Of a DNA stretch of 64,000 bases, positions 9,107 to 18,187 are shown piece by piece. Each line of letters starts with the position of its first letter. Position 1 is the stretch's first letter. Below the pieces are notes generated by a model. The model did not search any database. It saw nothing but the letters and a program-made list of their open reading frames with translations, and was not told the DNA's origin. Made by a program: the position numbers and the translations under genes. Source of the DNA: Stutzerimonas stutzeri (lineage in GTDB: Bacteria > Pseudomonadota > Gammaproteobacteria > Pseudomonadales > Pseudomonadaceae); contig NZ_CP007441.1 in NCBI RefSeq assembly GCF_000590475.1, positions 1,238,091 through 1,302,090 on the forward strand, written 5' to 3'.

Positions 9107-10828
9107 TCAGTGGCGTGACGCGAGCGGCTGTGGGGATTGCTTCGAGGCGGCAGCACTTTCCACCGCGTCCCTGATGGCATGCGCGAGCTCTTCCAATCGA
9201 TAGGGTTTGGCCAGCACGTGGACACCCTCCGCATCGGCTGTTTTTCTCGCGGCTTCGGCATAACCGCTGGTGAGCAGGACCGGGAGGTCATGGTGTCTCG
9301 TGCGAATCTCTCGAGCCAGCTCCACTCCGTTCATGCCGCCGGGCATCATCACGTCGGAGAAAACGATATCCACGTCACGACCGTTCGCCAGGGCGCCCAG
9401 GGCCGCCGCGGCACTGGCGGCGTGGGTCACGGTGAAACCCAAGTGCTGCAGCATCTCGCCGACCAGCGCCGCGACCTCTTCGTCATCGTCGACCAGCAAG
9501 ACATTCCCGGCAGAGCTCTGCGCCGTGGCCTCTATTTGCAGGTCTGCCTGGCCTTGTTCGTCCGGTACGGCTGTCGCACGGGGTAGCAGCAGCACCACGC
9601 TGGTGCCTCGTTCACATTCGGTATCGATCCACACCGTGCCGCCGGATTGCCGAGCGAAACCATAGACCTGCGCCAGGCCGAGGCCAGAGCCCTTGCCAAT
9701 CTCCTTGGTGGTGAAGAAGGGGTCGAATACACGTCCGCGTACATCGTCCGGGATACCGGTGCCCGAATCGATCACCGCCAGGCGGACGAAATCGCCACGC
9801 TGGCCCAGCACCTGCTCGTCAGGTGCGTTCGAGGCCTGCAGCAGTATCGTGCCGCCTTCGGGCATGGCATCGCGGGCATTGACCGCCAGGTTGAGGATCA
9901 CCAGCTCCAGCTCGCCCGGATCGACTTCCACCGGCCACAGATCGGCGGCGAATTGCACCTCGACGTGCACGTCGCCACGCAGGCTGCGGTCGAGCAGTTC
10001 GCGCATCCGACTAATGCGATGGGCGAGATCGACTGCCTCGGGTGCCAGTGACTGCCGCCGCGAGAAGGCCAGCAGCTGCCGGGTCAGCGCCGCGCCTCGC
10101 TGTGCGGCCTGGCGCATGCCATCCATCAAACGCTGGCGGCGCTCTGGATCGGAGCGGCGATCGAGCATGTCGAGGCCGCCGGCGATGACCATCAGCAGGT
10201 TGTTGAAGTCATGCGCGATGCCACCGGTAAGCTGCCCGATGGCTTCGATCTTCTGCGTCTGGCGCAAGGTTTCTTCGATGTGGGCACGCTCCGCCATCTG
10301 CGTGCGCAGCTCAATGTTGGCCTGCTCCAGAGCCCGGGTGCGTTCGACAACCAGGACCTCGAGCTCATGCGAGGCCTGTTCGCGGGCCTCGATCAGCGCA
10401 CGGACTTCATACTGACGAAGCCGACCGCGTACGGCCGCGTGGATGGCGCTGGTGAGGGTAATGCTCTGGACCGGACGTTCAAGTAGCGAGACGTTGCGCA
10501 ACGTCGCAACCATGCGTTGACGCCATGCGCTGACCGCTGGCTGGCGATGCTTGCTGGTCAGCACTACGAAGGGAAAATCGGACCAGGCCGGTTGCCGATC
10601 AACCCAAGTCCCCAGCGCTTGAAGATCCTGGCCGAACATGGCCTCTTCAGCGATGAACACCGCGTCGGCATCGCGTTCGGCGCGCTCCAGCACCTCGGCG
10701 ACGCTGTGGCAAACGTCCGCCGCCATGCCGCTGCGGCGCAGCAGGTCGGCCGTCGCCGGGCCGTCCCTGCCGATGGGTGCGAAAACGACTACTAGGGGGC
10801 TTTCTCGCTTAGGCGTCGTCATGCTCAT
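9107..10828 (-). CDS. Hybrid histidine kinase paired with a KaiC-like ATPase
   Basis: 573 residues. Residues 10-125 resemble a receiver fold without a recognisable phospho-acceptor Asp (pseudo-receiver), followed by a coiled coil (about 140-195). The HisKA box GQLTGGIAHDFNNLL places the phospho-acceptor at His206. Then comes an HATPase with NLAVNARDAMP (N box), DSGTGIPDD (G1) and GKGSGLGLAQVYGF (G2), and a C-terminal receiver with acceptor Asp in VDIVFSDVMMPGGMNG. No membrane segment is present, so it is a cytosolic sensor. Its start lies 20 bases inside the KaiC-like gene, so the two are one operon. The N-terminal domain probably receives the signal from the KaiC-like partner; that is inference. 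Confidence 0.92.
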   Translation of the reverse strand: MSMTTPKRESPLVVVFAPIGRDGPATADLLRRSGMAADVCHSVAEVLERAERDADAVFIAEEAMFGQDLQALGTWVDRQPAWSDFPFVVLTSKHRQPAVSAWRQRMVATLRNVSLLERPVQSITLTSAIHAAVRGRLRQYEVRALIEAREQASHELEVLVVERTRALEQANIELRTQMAERAHIEETLRQTQKIEAIGQLTGGIAHDFNNLLMVIAGGLDMLDRRSDPERRQRLMDGMRQAAQRGAALTRQLLAFSRRQSLAPEAVDLAHRISRMRELLDRSLRGDVHVEVQFAADLWPVEVDPGELELVILNLAVNARDAMPEGGTILLQASNAPDEQVLGQRGDFVRLAVIDSGTGIPDDVRGRVFDPFFTTKEIGKGSGLGLAQVYGFARQSGGTVWIDTECERGTSVVLLLPRATAVPDEQGQADLQIEATAQSSAGNVLLVDDDEEVAALVGEMLQHLGFTVTHAASAAAALGALANGRDVDIVFSDVMMPGGMNGVELAREIRTRHHDLPVLLTSGYAEAARKTADAEGVHVLAKPYRLEELAHAIRDAVESAAASKQSPQPLASRH

Positions 10829-12332
10829 CTTTCATGAGGGGAGTGGCATCGCCAGTGTACGTCGGCGTGCCCGAGAAGATGCCGCTGAAGTTCGTAATCG
10901 ACGGTCCCACCTTGATACCGTAGGCGCCAAGGCGAAACTCCCGAATGGTGTTTTCGTGGCGCCCGCTGCGCTTTTTCACCACAGACAACGCACGTCGGAC
11001 CACGCCGGCATGTTCGAAATAGCGCAGCATGATAACCGTATCGCTGAGGTAGCTGATATCGATGGGCGTATCCATTGGGCCGACCAGACCATGCTGAGCC
11101 AGCACCATTACGCTGACTACGCCTTTCTGGCCCAGGTAACTCAGTAGTTCATGCATCTGCAGGATCAGGAAACGGCCGTCGGGCATGGCGTTCAGATAGC
11201 CGTTGAGGCTGTCCATCACCACCAGCTGCGCTCCCTGCACCTCGACACTGTCCCGAACGGCGGCGGTGAACTCACCGGGTGACAATTCGGCAGGGTCGAC
11301 CTGCTGAAGGCGCAGTTGACCGTTTTCGATCCAGGGATCCAGGTCCATTCCGAGCGCACGGCCACGTGCCAGAAGCGTGCCGACGCCTTCATCGAAGATG
11401 AACAGGGCCACCTGTTCGCCACGTTTACAGGCGGCCACGGCAAGGCTCAGCGCCACCGATGATTTACCGACCCCTGCCGCCCCGATCAGCAGCGCGTTGG
11501 TGCCACGCTCCAGCCCACCGCCAAACATTTGATCCAGCTCGGCGTTACCGCTGGATGTCAGCTCGCCGACAAACGCCGCATGATGTTCGGCCGCGATCAG
11601 ACGAGGGTAGATTGCCAGACCGCCTGTCTTGATCGTGAAGTCGTGATAGCCGCCCCGGAACTTGATGCCGCGCATCTTGATCACGCGCAGGCGCCTGCGC
11701 TCGGCGCCGTAATCGATGGCCAGCTGTTCGAGCATTACCACCCCGTGGGATATCGAATGCAGCTGAAGATCACCGCTTTCAGAGGTTTGGTCGTCGAGCA
11801 AGATCACCGTGCAGCGGCGTGTAGTAAAGAAGTGCTTGAGCGCCAGCACCTGCCGGCGATAACGCAGCGGGCTCTGCGCCAGCAGACGCATTTCCGAGAG
11901 ACTGTCGAAAATCACCCGGGTCGGATTGGTCTCGTTGACGCGATCGAAGACCTGTTTGGTGGTCTCGCTGAGCTCCATCTCTGCAGGATGCAGCACGGTC
12001 AGTTCGAGCTCGGGGTCGAGCGTGTCTTCGGGCGTCACCAGCTCGAATACGTCGATGCCTTCGAGCGTCCAGCCGTGCCGCTTGGCGACGAGCTCCAGCT
12101 CCTGCTTGGTTTCCGAAAGCGTTACGTACAGAACACGTTCGCCGTGGCGTACGCCTTCGAGCAGGAATTGCAACGCGATGGTGGTTTTACCTGAACCGGG
12201 GCTACCCTCGTAAAGATACATCCGATTGGGGTCCAGGCCGCCACCGAGAATGTCGTCGAGGCCTTCGCTGCCGGTCGAGATGCGTGGCGCTTCATCGTCT
12301 GGGGAGAAAGTAAGATCATCGGAATCGGTCAT
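10809..12332 (-). CDS. KaiC-like double-RecA ATPase
   Basis: 507 residues, close to the ~519 of cyanobacterial KaiC, starting at an ATG at 12332 with AAGGAG seven bases upstream. It has two RecA-type domains: P-loops GSPGSGKTT (N-terminal) and GAAGVGKSS (C-terminal), with acidic residues in YVTLSETKQ and LFIFDEGVG at the catalytic-glutamate positions. Aligned by eye to the KaiC phosphorylation loop, DISYLSDTVIMLRYFE keeps the serine equivalent to Ser431 but has tyrosine in place of Thr432. No kaiA or kaiB is present. In non-cyanobacteria such proteins are tied to stress responses and two-component signalling rather than a proven clock. The kinase gene directly follows and overlaps it. Confidence 0.92.
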   Translation of the reverse strand: MTDSDDLTFSPDDEAPRISTGSEGLDDILGGGLDPNRMYLYEGSPGSGKTTIALQFLLEGVRHGERVLYVTLSETKQELELVAKRHGWTLEGIDVFELVTPEDTLDPELELTVLHPAEMELSETTKQVFDRVNETNPTRVIFDSLSEMRLLAQSPLRYRRQVLALKHFFTTRRCTVILLDDQTSESGDLQLHSISHGVVMLEQLAIDYGAERRRLRVIKMRGIKFRGGYHDFTIKTGGLAIYPRLIAAEHHAAFVGELTSSGNAELDQMFGGGLERGTNALLIGAAGVGKSSVALSLAVAACKRGEQVALFIFDEGVGTLLARGRALGMDLDPWIENGQLRLQQVDPAELSPGEFTAAVRDSVEVQGAQLVVMDSLNGYLNAMPDGRFLILQMHELLSYLGQKGVVSVMVLAQHGLVGPMDTPIDISYLSDTVIMLRYFEHAGVVRRALSVVKKRSGRHENTIREFRLGAYGIKVGPSITNFSGIFSGTPTYTGDATPLMKDEHDDA

Positions 12333-12777
12333 TCCATACTCCTTACGCGGCACTCCAGGCGGAGGCTGCGTGTCCTTGTTCCGGGCTTCGTGCCTGTGTT
12401 GAAGACGGCGAAGCGGCCGGAACGCGCCCGTAAATGCCGTGTGGCGGTCGGGCAAAAAGCCCCTTCGATCAACTCGCCAGTTGCAACTACGAAGCCTCGC
12501 ACAGATGCGATCAGCAGGCGATACACCGAGGGGCACAGTCTTGTATATCCGACTGGTCTTTTGCCGCGCCGTTCCCCTTGGCGAAGTGGTTAAGGGCGCT
12601 TGCAGTGACTCTGACCTGGCCGCGAAACCCCGAGGCAGAGCCCTCAGCCGTCGTTTCGCTTGACCGGCATGCGTCCCGCTTCAGCGCTGCAACGACGCAA
12701 CAGGTGGCAACCATTGCGCCTTGGATCGCCGGGCCTGCTGGCCCATGATCAGCCTTTGCCTGTTGTGGGTGCCCAGT
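12333..12777. other. Divergent intergenic region, kaiC-like / ABC1 kinase
   Basis: About 445 bases between the divergent KaiC-like and ABC1-kinase genes. It must hold promoters for both. Short open frames on either strand lack ribosome sites and coding character. I see no repeat, terminator or recognisable operator. Confidence 0.5.
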
Positions 12778-14088
12778 ATGTCTCGAACCTCACGTCCTTC
12801 GGCCTCGGCGTTGGGCCGACTGTTGCGCCTGAGTGGCGCCGGCGCGCGGATTGCCGGCAATCTGGTGGCGCAGCGCATCACGCCGGGCAGGGCCGGGATC
12901 GACTGGGCGCCGATCGGCGACCTGCTCGGCGACACCCTGGGACAGATGAAGGGCCCGGTGCTCAAGCTCGGCCAGCAAGCCTCGCAGTGGCAGGATGTGT
13001 TGCCCCCGCCGATCAGCACGGCCTTGTCCCGGCTGCAGAACCAGGTCCCGTCACTGCCGTTCGCCTCGCTCGAATCCTATTTGCAACGCCACTATGACGG
13101 GCAGCTCTACGAGCTGTTCGACTTCATCGAAGCGCAACCCGCCGCGGCGGCGTCGCTGGGGCAGGTGCACCGGGCGCGTGACCGGCAGGGGCGGGCGCTG
13201 ATCATGAAGATCCAGTACCCCGGAATCCGCGCCATCTGCGATGCCGATCTGCGCCAGCTACGCCGGCTGATGCCCCTGGGGCGATTGTTCGGTACGCCCT
13301 CGGCGCGGCTCGAATCGGTCTACCGTGAGTTGCAGCGCGCCATCGATCAGGAGCTCGATTACGGCGCCGAGCGCGACAACCTCGAGCGCTTTCGCCAGCA
13401 CTTCGCGGACTGGGCCGGCGTGCGCATTCCGTTCTCCGTCGCGGCCCTGTGCCGACCGGGGGTGCTGGTACTGGAAGAACTGCCGGGACGCTCGATGAAC
13501 GAGGTCGAAGAGGCGCCCGCCGAGATCCGCCAACGACTGGCCGAAGCCCTCTGCGACTGGCTCGCCGAGCAGGCATTCGGCCTTGGGCAGCTGCATGCCG
13601 ACCCGCACCCGGGCAATCTGGCCTGGACCGAAACGGGGGAACTGGTGGTCTACGATTTCGGCAGCGTCGTCCCGCTGCCGGTGCGCTTGCTGCGCGCTTA
13701 TGTACAGATCTTCGATGCCTTGCGCGGCCCCTCCAGCGAGGCATTGGAGGCAGGCTTCCAGGCACTCGACGGGCGCCAGCCCGGCAGCGCGCCACCGCAT
13801 GGCTTGTATCGCCGCATCCATCTGTTGTTGCATCCGTTGCTGCAACCCGGCGCGCAATGGGATTTTCGCGGCGCGTCCCTGCATCAGCAACTGGTCGAGC
13901 TCTCGCCGTTGCTGATGTCCGCGCTCGGCAGTCTGCAGCCCGCGTCCGGTACGCTGCTGGTCAACCGCACGCTGGAAGGGCATTACTGGAACCTCTACCG
14001 ACTCGGCGCCTGCCTGCCGGTCGCCGACCTGCTGGCGAACCATATCGCGCAATGGCGCGCAGGCGTGCAGCCGGACAAGCCGGGCTAA
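12778..14088 (+). CDS. ABC1/UbiB-family atypical kinase
   Basis: 436 residues from the ATG at 12778; a longer frame from a TTG at 12721 exists but its extra residues are not family-like. Hallmarks of the ABC1/ADCK family are present in order: the KxGQ motif in GPVLKLGQQASQW, the Ala-rich nucleotide loop AAAASLGQVHRA, the VAIK-type lysine in LIMKIQYPGI, the catalytic loop LHADPHPGN and the metal motif VYDFGS. The E. coli relative UbiB is needed for ubiquinone synthesis, but this protein lacks the two C-terminal membrane helices of UbiB and is shorter, so it is a paralogue of unknown substrate, possibly an ATPase rather than a protein kinase. It stands alone. Confidence 0.9.
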   Translation: MSRTSRPSASALGRLLRLSGAGARIAGNLVAQRITPGRAGIDWAPIGDLLGDTLGQMKGPVLKLGQQASQWQDVLPPPISTALSRLQNQVPSLPFASLESYLQRHYDGQLYELFDFIEAQPAAAASLGQVHRARDRQGRALIMKIQYPGIRAICDADLRQLRRLMPLGRLFGTPSARLESVYRELQRAIDQELDYGAERDNLERFRQHFADWAGVRIPFSVAALCRPGVLVLEELPGRSMNEVEEAPAEIRQRLAEALCDWLAEQAFGLGQLHADPHPGNLAWTETGELVVYDFGSVVPLPVRLLRAYVQIFDALRGPSSEALEAGFQALDGRQPGSAPPHGLYRRIHLLLHPLLQPGAQWDFRGASLHQQLVELSPLLMSALGSLQPASGTLLVNRTLEGHYWNLYRLGACLPVADLLANHIAQWRAGVQPDKPG

Positions 14089-14304
14089 GCGCGTAACCGC
14101 ATTTGAGACCGACCGATTCAACGGGCCGGTCGCGGCCAACGGCAAATCACGATGCAGAGGGATCCGTTTCCCGATGGTTGTAGCGTGCTGGTGATCGGTT
14201 GCGGCGTTGATGCCTAGCCCGCAAGACCAGCGCACCCACTTTCTAGCGTCGTCGTTCAGCTTTCAACGCCGCCGCACCCTGCTTGGCAGCGCTACACGGG
14301 CAGG

Positions 14305-14721
14305 TTACGGGGCGCGGTAGATGGCGCACAGCTTGTTGCCGTCAGGGTCGCGGACATAGGCCAGATGCATTGCGCCGAGGCTGCTTTCACGCAGCCCTGG
14401 CGGCTCCTCGCAGGTGGTGCCGCCATGCGCGACTGCTACGTCATGAAACGCCTGGACTTGCTCGGGCGAGCTGCATTTGAAGCCAATCGTACCGCCATTG
14501 GCTACGGTCGCTTCTTCACCGTTGATGGGCTCGGTGACACCGAAGAGGCTCCCGTCGTGGCGGTAGAAAAGGCGGGTGTACCCGGCTGGGGCCGTGTTGC
14601 GGATTGGCTCGCCTGCGCCGAGCACGCCGAGTACGGCGTCGTAGAACGCGACGAAAAACGAATACATCTGCCCGGCAGGAGAGGCGTTGCCCTGGCGCTT
14701 CTCCAGTGTTGAGCAAGGCAT
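14305..14721 (-). CDS. VOC/glyoxalase-fold protein, N-terminus shortened or damaged
   Basis: 138 residues; from about residue 25 it is a clean single VOC domain (FYDAVLGVLG, GYTRLFYRHDGSLFGV, HLAYVRDPDGNKLCAIY). Family members normally start with a beta strand and a short helix (M-F/Y-S-x(10-14)-FYDAVL). Here MYSFFVAFYDAVL is about ten residues too short, and the upstream 18 residues are not family-like and run into the transposase remnant at 14735. The first beta-alpha unit thus appears deleted or replaced. It may still be expressed, but a functional metal site is doubtful. The break lies at the junction with the insertion-sequence remnant, suggesting the element or its decay caused it. Confidence 0.6.
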   Translation of the reverse strand: MPCSTLEKRQGNASPAGQMYSFFVAFYDAVLGVLGAGEPIRNTAPAGYTRLFYRHDGSLFGVTEPINGEEATVANGGTIGFKCSSPEQVQAFHDVAVAHGGTTCEEPPGLRESSLGAMHLAYVRDPDGNKLCAIYRAP

Positions 14722-14734
14722 GAATATGCACTGT

Positions 14735-15061
14735 TACCGGAGCTCAAATTGCCAAACTTGCGCGCTAAAAAACCAGTGCGCGCCGAGAAAAAATCGTCGA
14801 GTAAGGCGCTGGGAGCATGAAGCTGTGTTGGAGAAAATGCAGCGCCGGTTGAACCAAGCGCCAGAGATGATGCGGGTTCGTAAACGGACTGTTGAGCATC
14901 CCTTCGGAACGCTCAAACAATGGATGGGCTCGACGCATTTCTTGACCCGTAGGCTCGCCGGAGTCAGCGCGGAGATGAGCCTGAATGTGCTCGCCTACAA
15001 CATGAAGCGGGTTATGAAAATCATCGGCACCGAAGGCTTGCTGACGGCGATGGCGGCGTAA
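14735..15061 (+). pseudogene. IS1182-type transposase, C-terminal remnant
   Basis: The frame encodes about 109 residues ending in TAA at 15059. It matches the end of IS1182-family DDE transposases: a Cys cluster (NCQTCALKNQC), RRWEHEAVLEKMQRRL, RKRTVEHPFGTLKQWMG with the last catalytic glutamate, FLTRRLAGV and EMSLNVLAYNMKRV. A full transposase is about 450-480 residues, so roughly three quarters is missing, including the first two catalytic acidic residues. The frame can be opened from an ATG at 14687, but that part overlaps the VOC gene and is not transposase-like. No terminal inverted repeat could be identified by eye. It is an inactive relic. Confidence 0.75.
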
Positions 15062-15386
15062 AAAGCCCCCGTATTTCGTGGCTCCAGGAGGCGCTAAAGC
15101 GCTTTATAACGCTCTGGAACGTTACTGGTGCTGATCATGGCAAACGCTTAGGCAATCGCTTCGTCCAACAGCGCTGGGTTGCGTCACCCAAGCTACGAAT
15201 GTGTTTTTACACGCTCTGGGCCATTAGCAGCTGTCATGATAGGTAGGACACGCTCCAAGCAGCCTAAGCGGTAACGCTTTCATGCGACATGTCACTGCCT
15301 GGGTTCAGGCGATTCCGTATCATTTAGCCTCTCCTAGCGCGCATTCGTCTGATATTTAACGGGTAATAGAGATCAAGGAGTGGTTA
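15062..15386. other. Gene-free stretch after the transposase remnant
   Basis: About 325 bases with no supported gene. The first part probably still belongs to the decayed insertion sequence. The last 50 bases contain the AAGGAG ribosome site (15375-15380) of the downstream lipoprotein gene. I see no clear terminator or insertion-sequence end. Confidence 0.4.
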
Positions 15387-15908
15387 ATGGATGGGATGAA
15401 CAGGTTTGGTGGCGCCAGTGCAATGCTGGCTGCCACCCTAATGTTGAGCGGTTGCAGTTCGTTTATGCAGGGCGATCAGTACGTGTTTCCGCTGGCCGAT
15501 GAGCCCTCTGCGACCTTACGCACACAATATAAAGCAGGCACTGACCTGCATCTTATGAACCTTGATGACAAAGGTTGTTACGCAGGCTATACCCCATTGC
15601 CCTACGTCAACGGAGTTATCGAGTCGCCTGTAGCAGTAGAGAAGGACTTGGTGGTTACCTATCGCCGCGAATCCGTCGGGAAGGTATGCCAGATAACCTT
15701 TTCGTTCATGCCGGAAAAAAGCGCAACCTACATTGTGACAGCAGGCTCCTGGAGCGAAACTAAGAACGGCATTGTCCCTTGGCTCACCGCTGAGCAGCAG
15801 TTCTGCGGCGTCGCTATGGTTAAAGAAATCGGTGGGACCGAGACTATCGAGCCCGTTCAAAAGCTGCGCATTGATGCCGGCATTACCTGCCATAAGTTTG
15901 TTAAGTAA
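15387..15908 (+). CDS. Small predicted lipoprotein of unknown function
   Basis: 173 residues with a lipoprotein signal: hydrophobic segment AMLAATLMLSGC, lipobox cysteine at about residue 23. The mature part is about 150 residues and contains four further cysteines (in KGCYAG, GKVCQIT, QQFCGVA and ITCHKF), which could form two disulfides in the periplasm. AAGGAG six bases upstream supports the ATG at 15387; an ATG four codons later is possible. Base composition is visibly lower in GC than the flanking genes, and the gene sits beside an insertion-sequence relic, so horizontal acquisition is plausible. I do not recognise the family. Confidence 0.75.
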   Translation: MDGMNRFGGASAMLAATLMLSGCSSFMQGDQYVFPLADEPSATLRTQYKAGTDLHLMNLDDKGCYAGYTPLPYVNGVIESPVAVEKDLVVTYRRESVGKVCQITFSFMPEKSATYIVTAGSWSETKNGIVPWLTAEQQFCGVAMVKEIGGTETIEPVQKLRIDAGITCHKFVK

Positions 15909-16081
15909 GGGCGGAGAGCCATCACTTCAAACACTTGAGAATTCAGGTTGCGTAGGACGCCTCATGGTCTGCCGTTAATTGAAGTTAGCCGCCCGGTTAT
16001 GCCCGCTTCTGGGCCAAAAGCAGACGTCATCCACTACAAGCTCGCGATTGCTCTATCCCCCACCTGCGAACTAACCAATAT

Positions 16082-16097
16082 CTGTATATCCATACAG
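16082..16097. promoter_or_regulatory. LexA (SOS) box upstream of topB
   Basis: CTGTATATCCATACAG is a 16-base palindrome with the CTG-N10-CAG frame and AT-rich core of gammaproteobacterial LexA sites (consensus CTGTATATATATACAG). It ends 69 bases before the topB start codon, a normal operator position. The preceding plus-strand gene ends at 15908, so topB is the only gene it can serve directly. Confidence 0.75.
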
Positions 16098-16166
16098 ATA
16101 AATCTTGCCTGATGCGTCGCTGCTGCGCATGCTAGCCGGCATTGCAAACGACCCAGTGACAACCTG

Positions 16167-18116
16167 ATGCAGCTGTTTCTCTGCGAAAAACCTTCCCAGG
16201 CCAAGGACATTGCCCACGTGCTCGGCGCTACGCGGCGTGGCGATGGATGTTGGGTGGGCGTGGGTGTCACCGTGACCTGGTGCATCGGCCATCTGCTGGA
16301 AACCGCTCCACCGGACAGCTACGACGCGCGCTACAAACGCTGGGTGGTGGGCGACCTGCCGATCGTTCCCGAGCGCTGGAAGATGCTGGTCAAGCCCAAG
16401 ACCGCAAGCCAGTACAAGGCGGTCAAGCGCCTGCTGGGCGAGGCGCAGGAGTTGGTGATCGCCACCGACGCCGACCGCGAGGGCGAGATGATTGCCCGCG
16501 AGCTGGTCGAGCACTGTCGCTATCGTGGGCCGATCCAGCGGCTGTGGCTGTCGGCGCTGGACGATGCGTCCATCCGCAAGGCACTCGGCGCGCTGCGCGC
16601 GGGTGCGGAGACCTTCAACCTCTATCAGTCGGCGCTTGGGCGATCGCGTGCCGACTGGCTAATCGGCATGAACATGAGCCGATTGTTCACGCTGCTCGGG
16701 CGCCAGTCCGGCTATCAAGGTGTGCTGCCGGTGGGCCGGGTGCAGACGCCGACGCTGCGCCTGGTGGTCGACCGTGACCGCAGCATTGCCGACTTCGTGC
16801 CGCGGCCGTTCTGGGCCATCGAGGTGCAGCTGTTGGGTGACGACCCGGTGCCCTTTGCCGCGCAGTGGCGCGCACTGGATGGAAATTGTGACGATCAAGG
16901 GCGTTGCCTCGACCAGGCGCTGGCGCAGGAAGCCGCCCAGGACATGCGTGCAGCTGGCAGCGCCCAACTGCAGAAGCTCAAGACCGAGCGCATGCGTGAA
17001 GCCGCGCCGCTACCGTTCGATCTCGGCACCCTGCAGGAACTCTGCTCGAAGAAGCTCGGGCTGGGCGCTCAGGAAACGCTCGATATCGCCCAGTCGCTAT
17101 ACGAAACCTACAAGCTCATCACCTATCCCCGCAGCGATTGCGGCTACCTGCCGTTGAGTCAGCACAGCGAAGCGCCGGGCATTCTTGCTGCGCTGGCGCA
17201 GGCGGATCCGTCGCTCGACGAGCTCACACCGCATCTCGAACCCCAGTGCAAGTCGCGTGCCTGGAACGATGCCAAGGTCAGCGCTCACCACGGCATCATC
17301 CCCACGGCGGCGGCTCGCGCCTTCGAGCGGCTGACGGGTAAGCCGCGGGCGGTCTATACGCTGATCCGCGCCCGTTATCTGGCGCAGTTCCTGCCGGCGC
17401 ATGAATACGAGCGCACCCAGGCCGATTTCGATTGCGCCGGCCAGGCGCTGCGGGCAGTCGGCAAACAGATCGTCGAGCCAGGTTGGAAGCGCGCCTTGCC
17501 CGAGGCACTGGCGGCGAGTCGAGGCCGTGAAGCGCCAGCGCCGCAGACGCTGCCGGCGCTGCGTGAAGGGCAGACATGCCCGATCCATGACCTGATCTTC
17601 AAGGATCTCTGGACGCAGCCGCCCAAGCCCTTTACCGAAGGCGACCTGATCAAGGCGATGAAGAATGTGGCCAAGCTGGTGGATGATCCCAAGCTGAAAC
17701 AGAAGCTCAAGGACACCACCGGCATCGGCACCGAGGCGACGCGTGCGGGGATCATTCAGGGCCTGCTCGATCGCGGCTACCTGACCAAGCAGGGCAAGGC
17801 ATTGGCGGCGACGCCGGCGGCGTTCAGCCTGATCGATGCGGTGCCTCGCGCCATTGCCGACCCCGGCACCACGGCGATCTGGGAACAGGCACTGGACATG
17901 GTGCAAAGCGGCGAAATGAGCCTGGATGAATTCGTCAGCAAACAATCGGCGTGGATGAGCAAGCAGGTCGAACGCTGCAAGGGCGTGCGCATGACGATCA
18001 GCGGGCCCGCTGCCCTGGCCGGTCGCGGCGCACCCTGGAAAAAGCGCAAGGGGGCGGGCCGCAAAGCGGCAGCCCCCAAGGGGCGCCGCGCGGCGAAGCC
18101 ATCCAGCCCAGCGTAA
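16167..18116 (+). CDS. topB: DNA topoisomerase III
   Basis: 649 residues, the usual size for a type IA enzyme of the TopB class (E. coli TopB is 653). It resolves single-stranded links between DNA duplexes, acting with RecQ and in replication termination. The Toprim domain starts MQLFLCEKPSQAKDIA and has the metal triad in ATDADREGEMI (about 99-109). The catalytic tyrosine is Tyr320 in LITYPRSDCGYL. The decatenation and DNA-binding domains follow (GIGTEATRAGIIQGLLDRGYL), and the tail is Lys/Arg/Ala-rich. The ribosome site is weak. A LexA-type box lies 69 bases upstream. The methyltransferase gene follows after about 70 bases. Confidence 0.96.
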   Translation: MQLFLCEKPSQAKDIAHVLGATRRGDGCWVGVGVTVTWCIGHLLETAPPDSYDARYKRWVVGDLPIVPERWKMLVKPKTASQYKAVKRLLGEAQELVIATDADREGEMIARELVEHCRYRGPIQRLWLSALDDASIRKALGALRAGAETFNLYQSALGRSRADWLIGMNMSRLFTLLGRQSGYQGVLPVGRVQTPTLRLVVDRDRSIADFVPRPFWAIEVQLLGDDPVPFAAQWRALDGNCDDQGRCLDQALAQEAAQDMRAAGSAQLQKLKTERMREAAPLPFDLGTLQELCSKKLGLGAQETLDIAQSLYETYKLITYPRSDCGYLPLSQHSEAPGILAALAQADPSLDELTPHLEPQCKSRAWNDAKVSAHHGIIPTAAARAFERLTGKPRAVYTLIRARYLAQFLPAHEYERTQADFDCAGQALRAVGKQIVEPGWKRALPEALAASRGREAPAPQTLPALREGQTCPIHDLIFKDLWTQPPKPFTEGDLIKAMKNVAKLVDDPKLKQKLKDTTGIGTEATRAGIIQGLLDRGYLTKQGKALAATPAAFSLIDAVPRAIADPGTTAIWEQALDMVQSGEMSLDEFVSKQSAWMSKQVERCKGVRMTISGPAALAGRGAPWKKRKGAGRKAAAPKGRRAAKPSSPA

Positions 18117-18187
18117 CGGTGGTTGTTTGGTCCTGGATGCGCGCGTCCTGCTTTAGAATGAGCGCCTTTTTTCAGACGATGTGCCCC

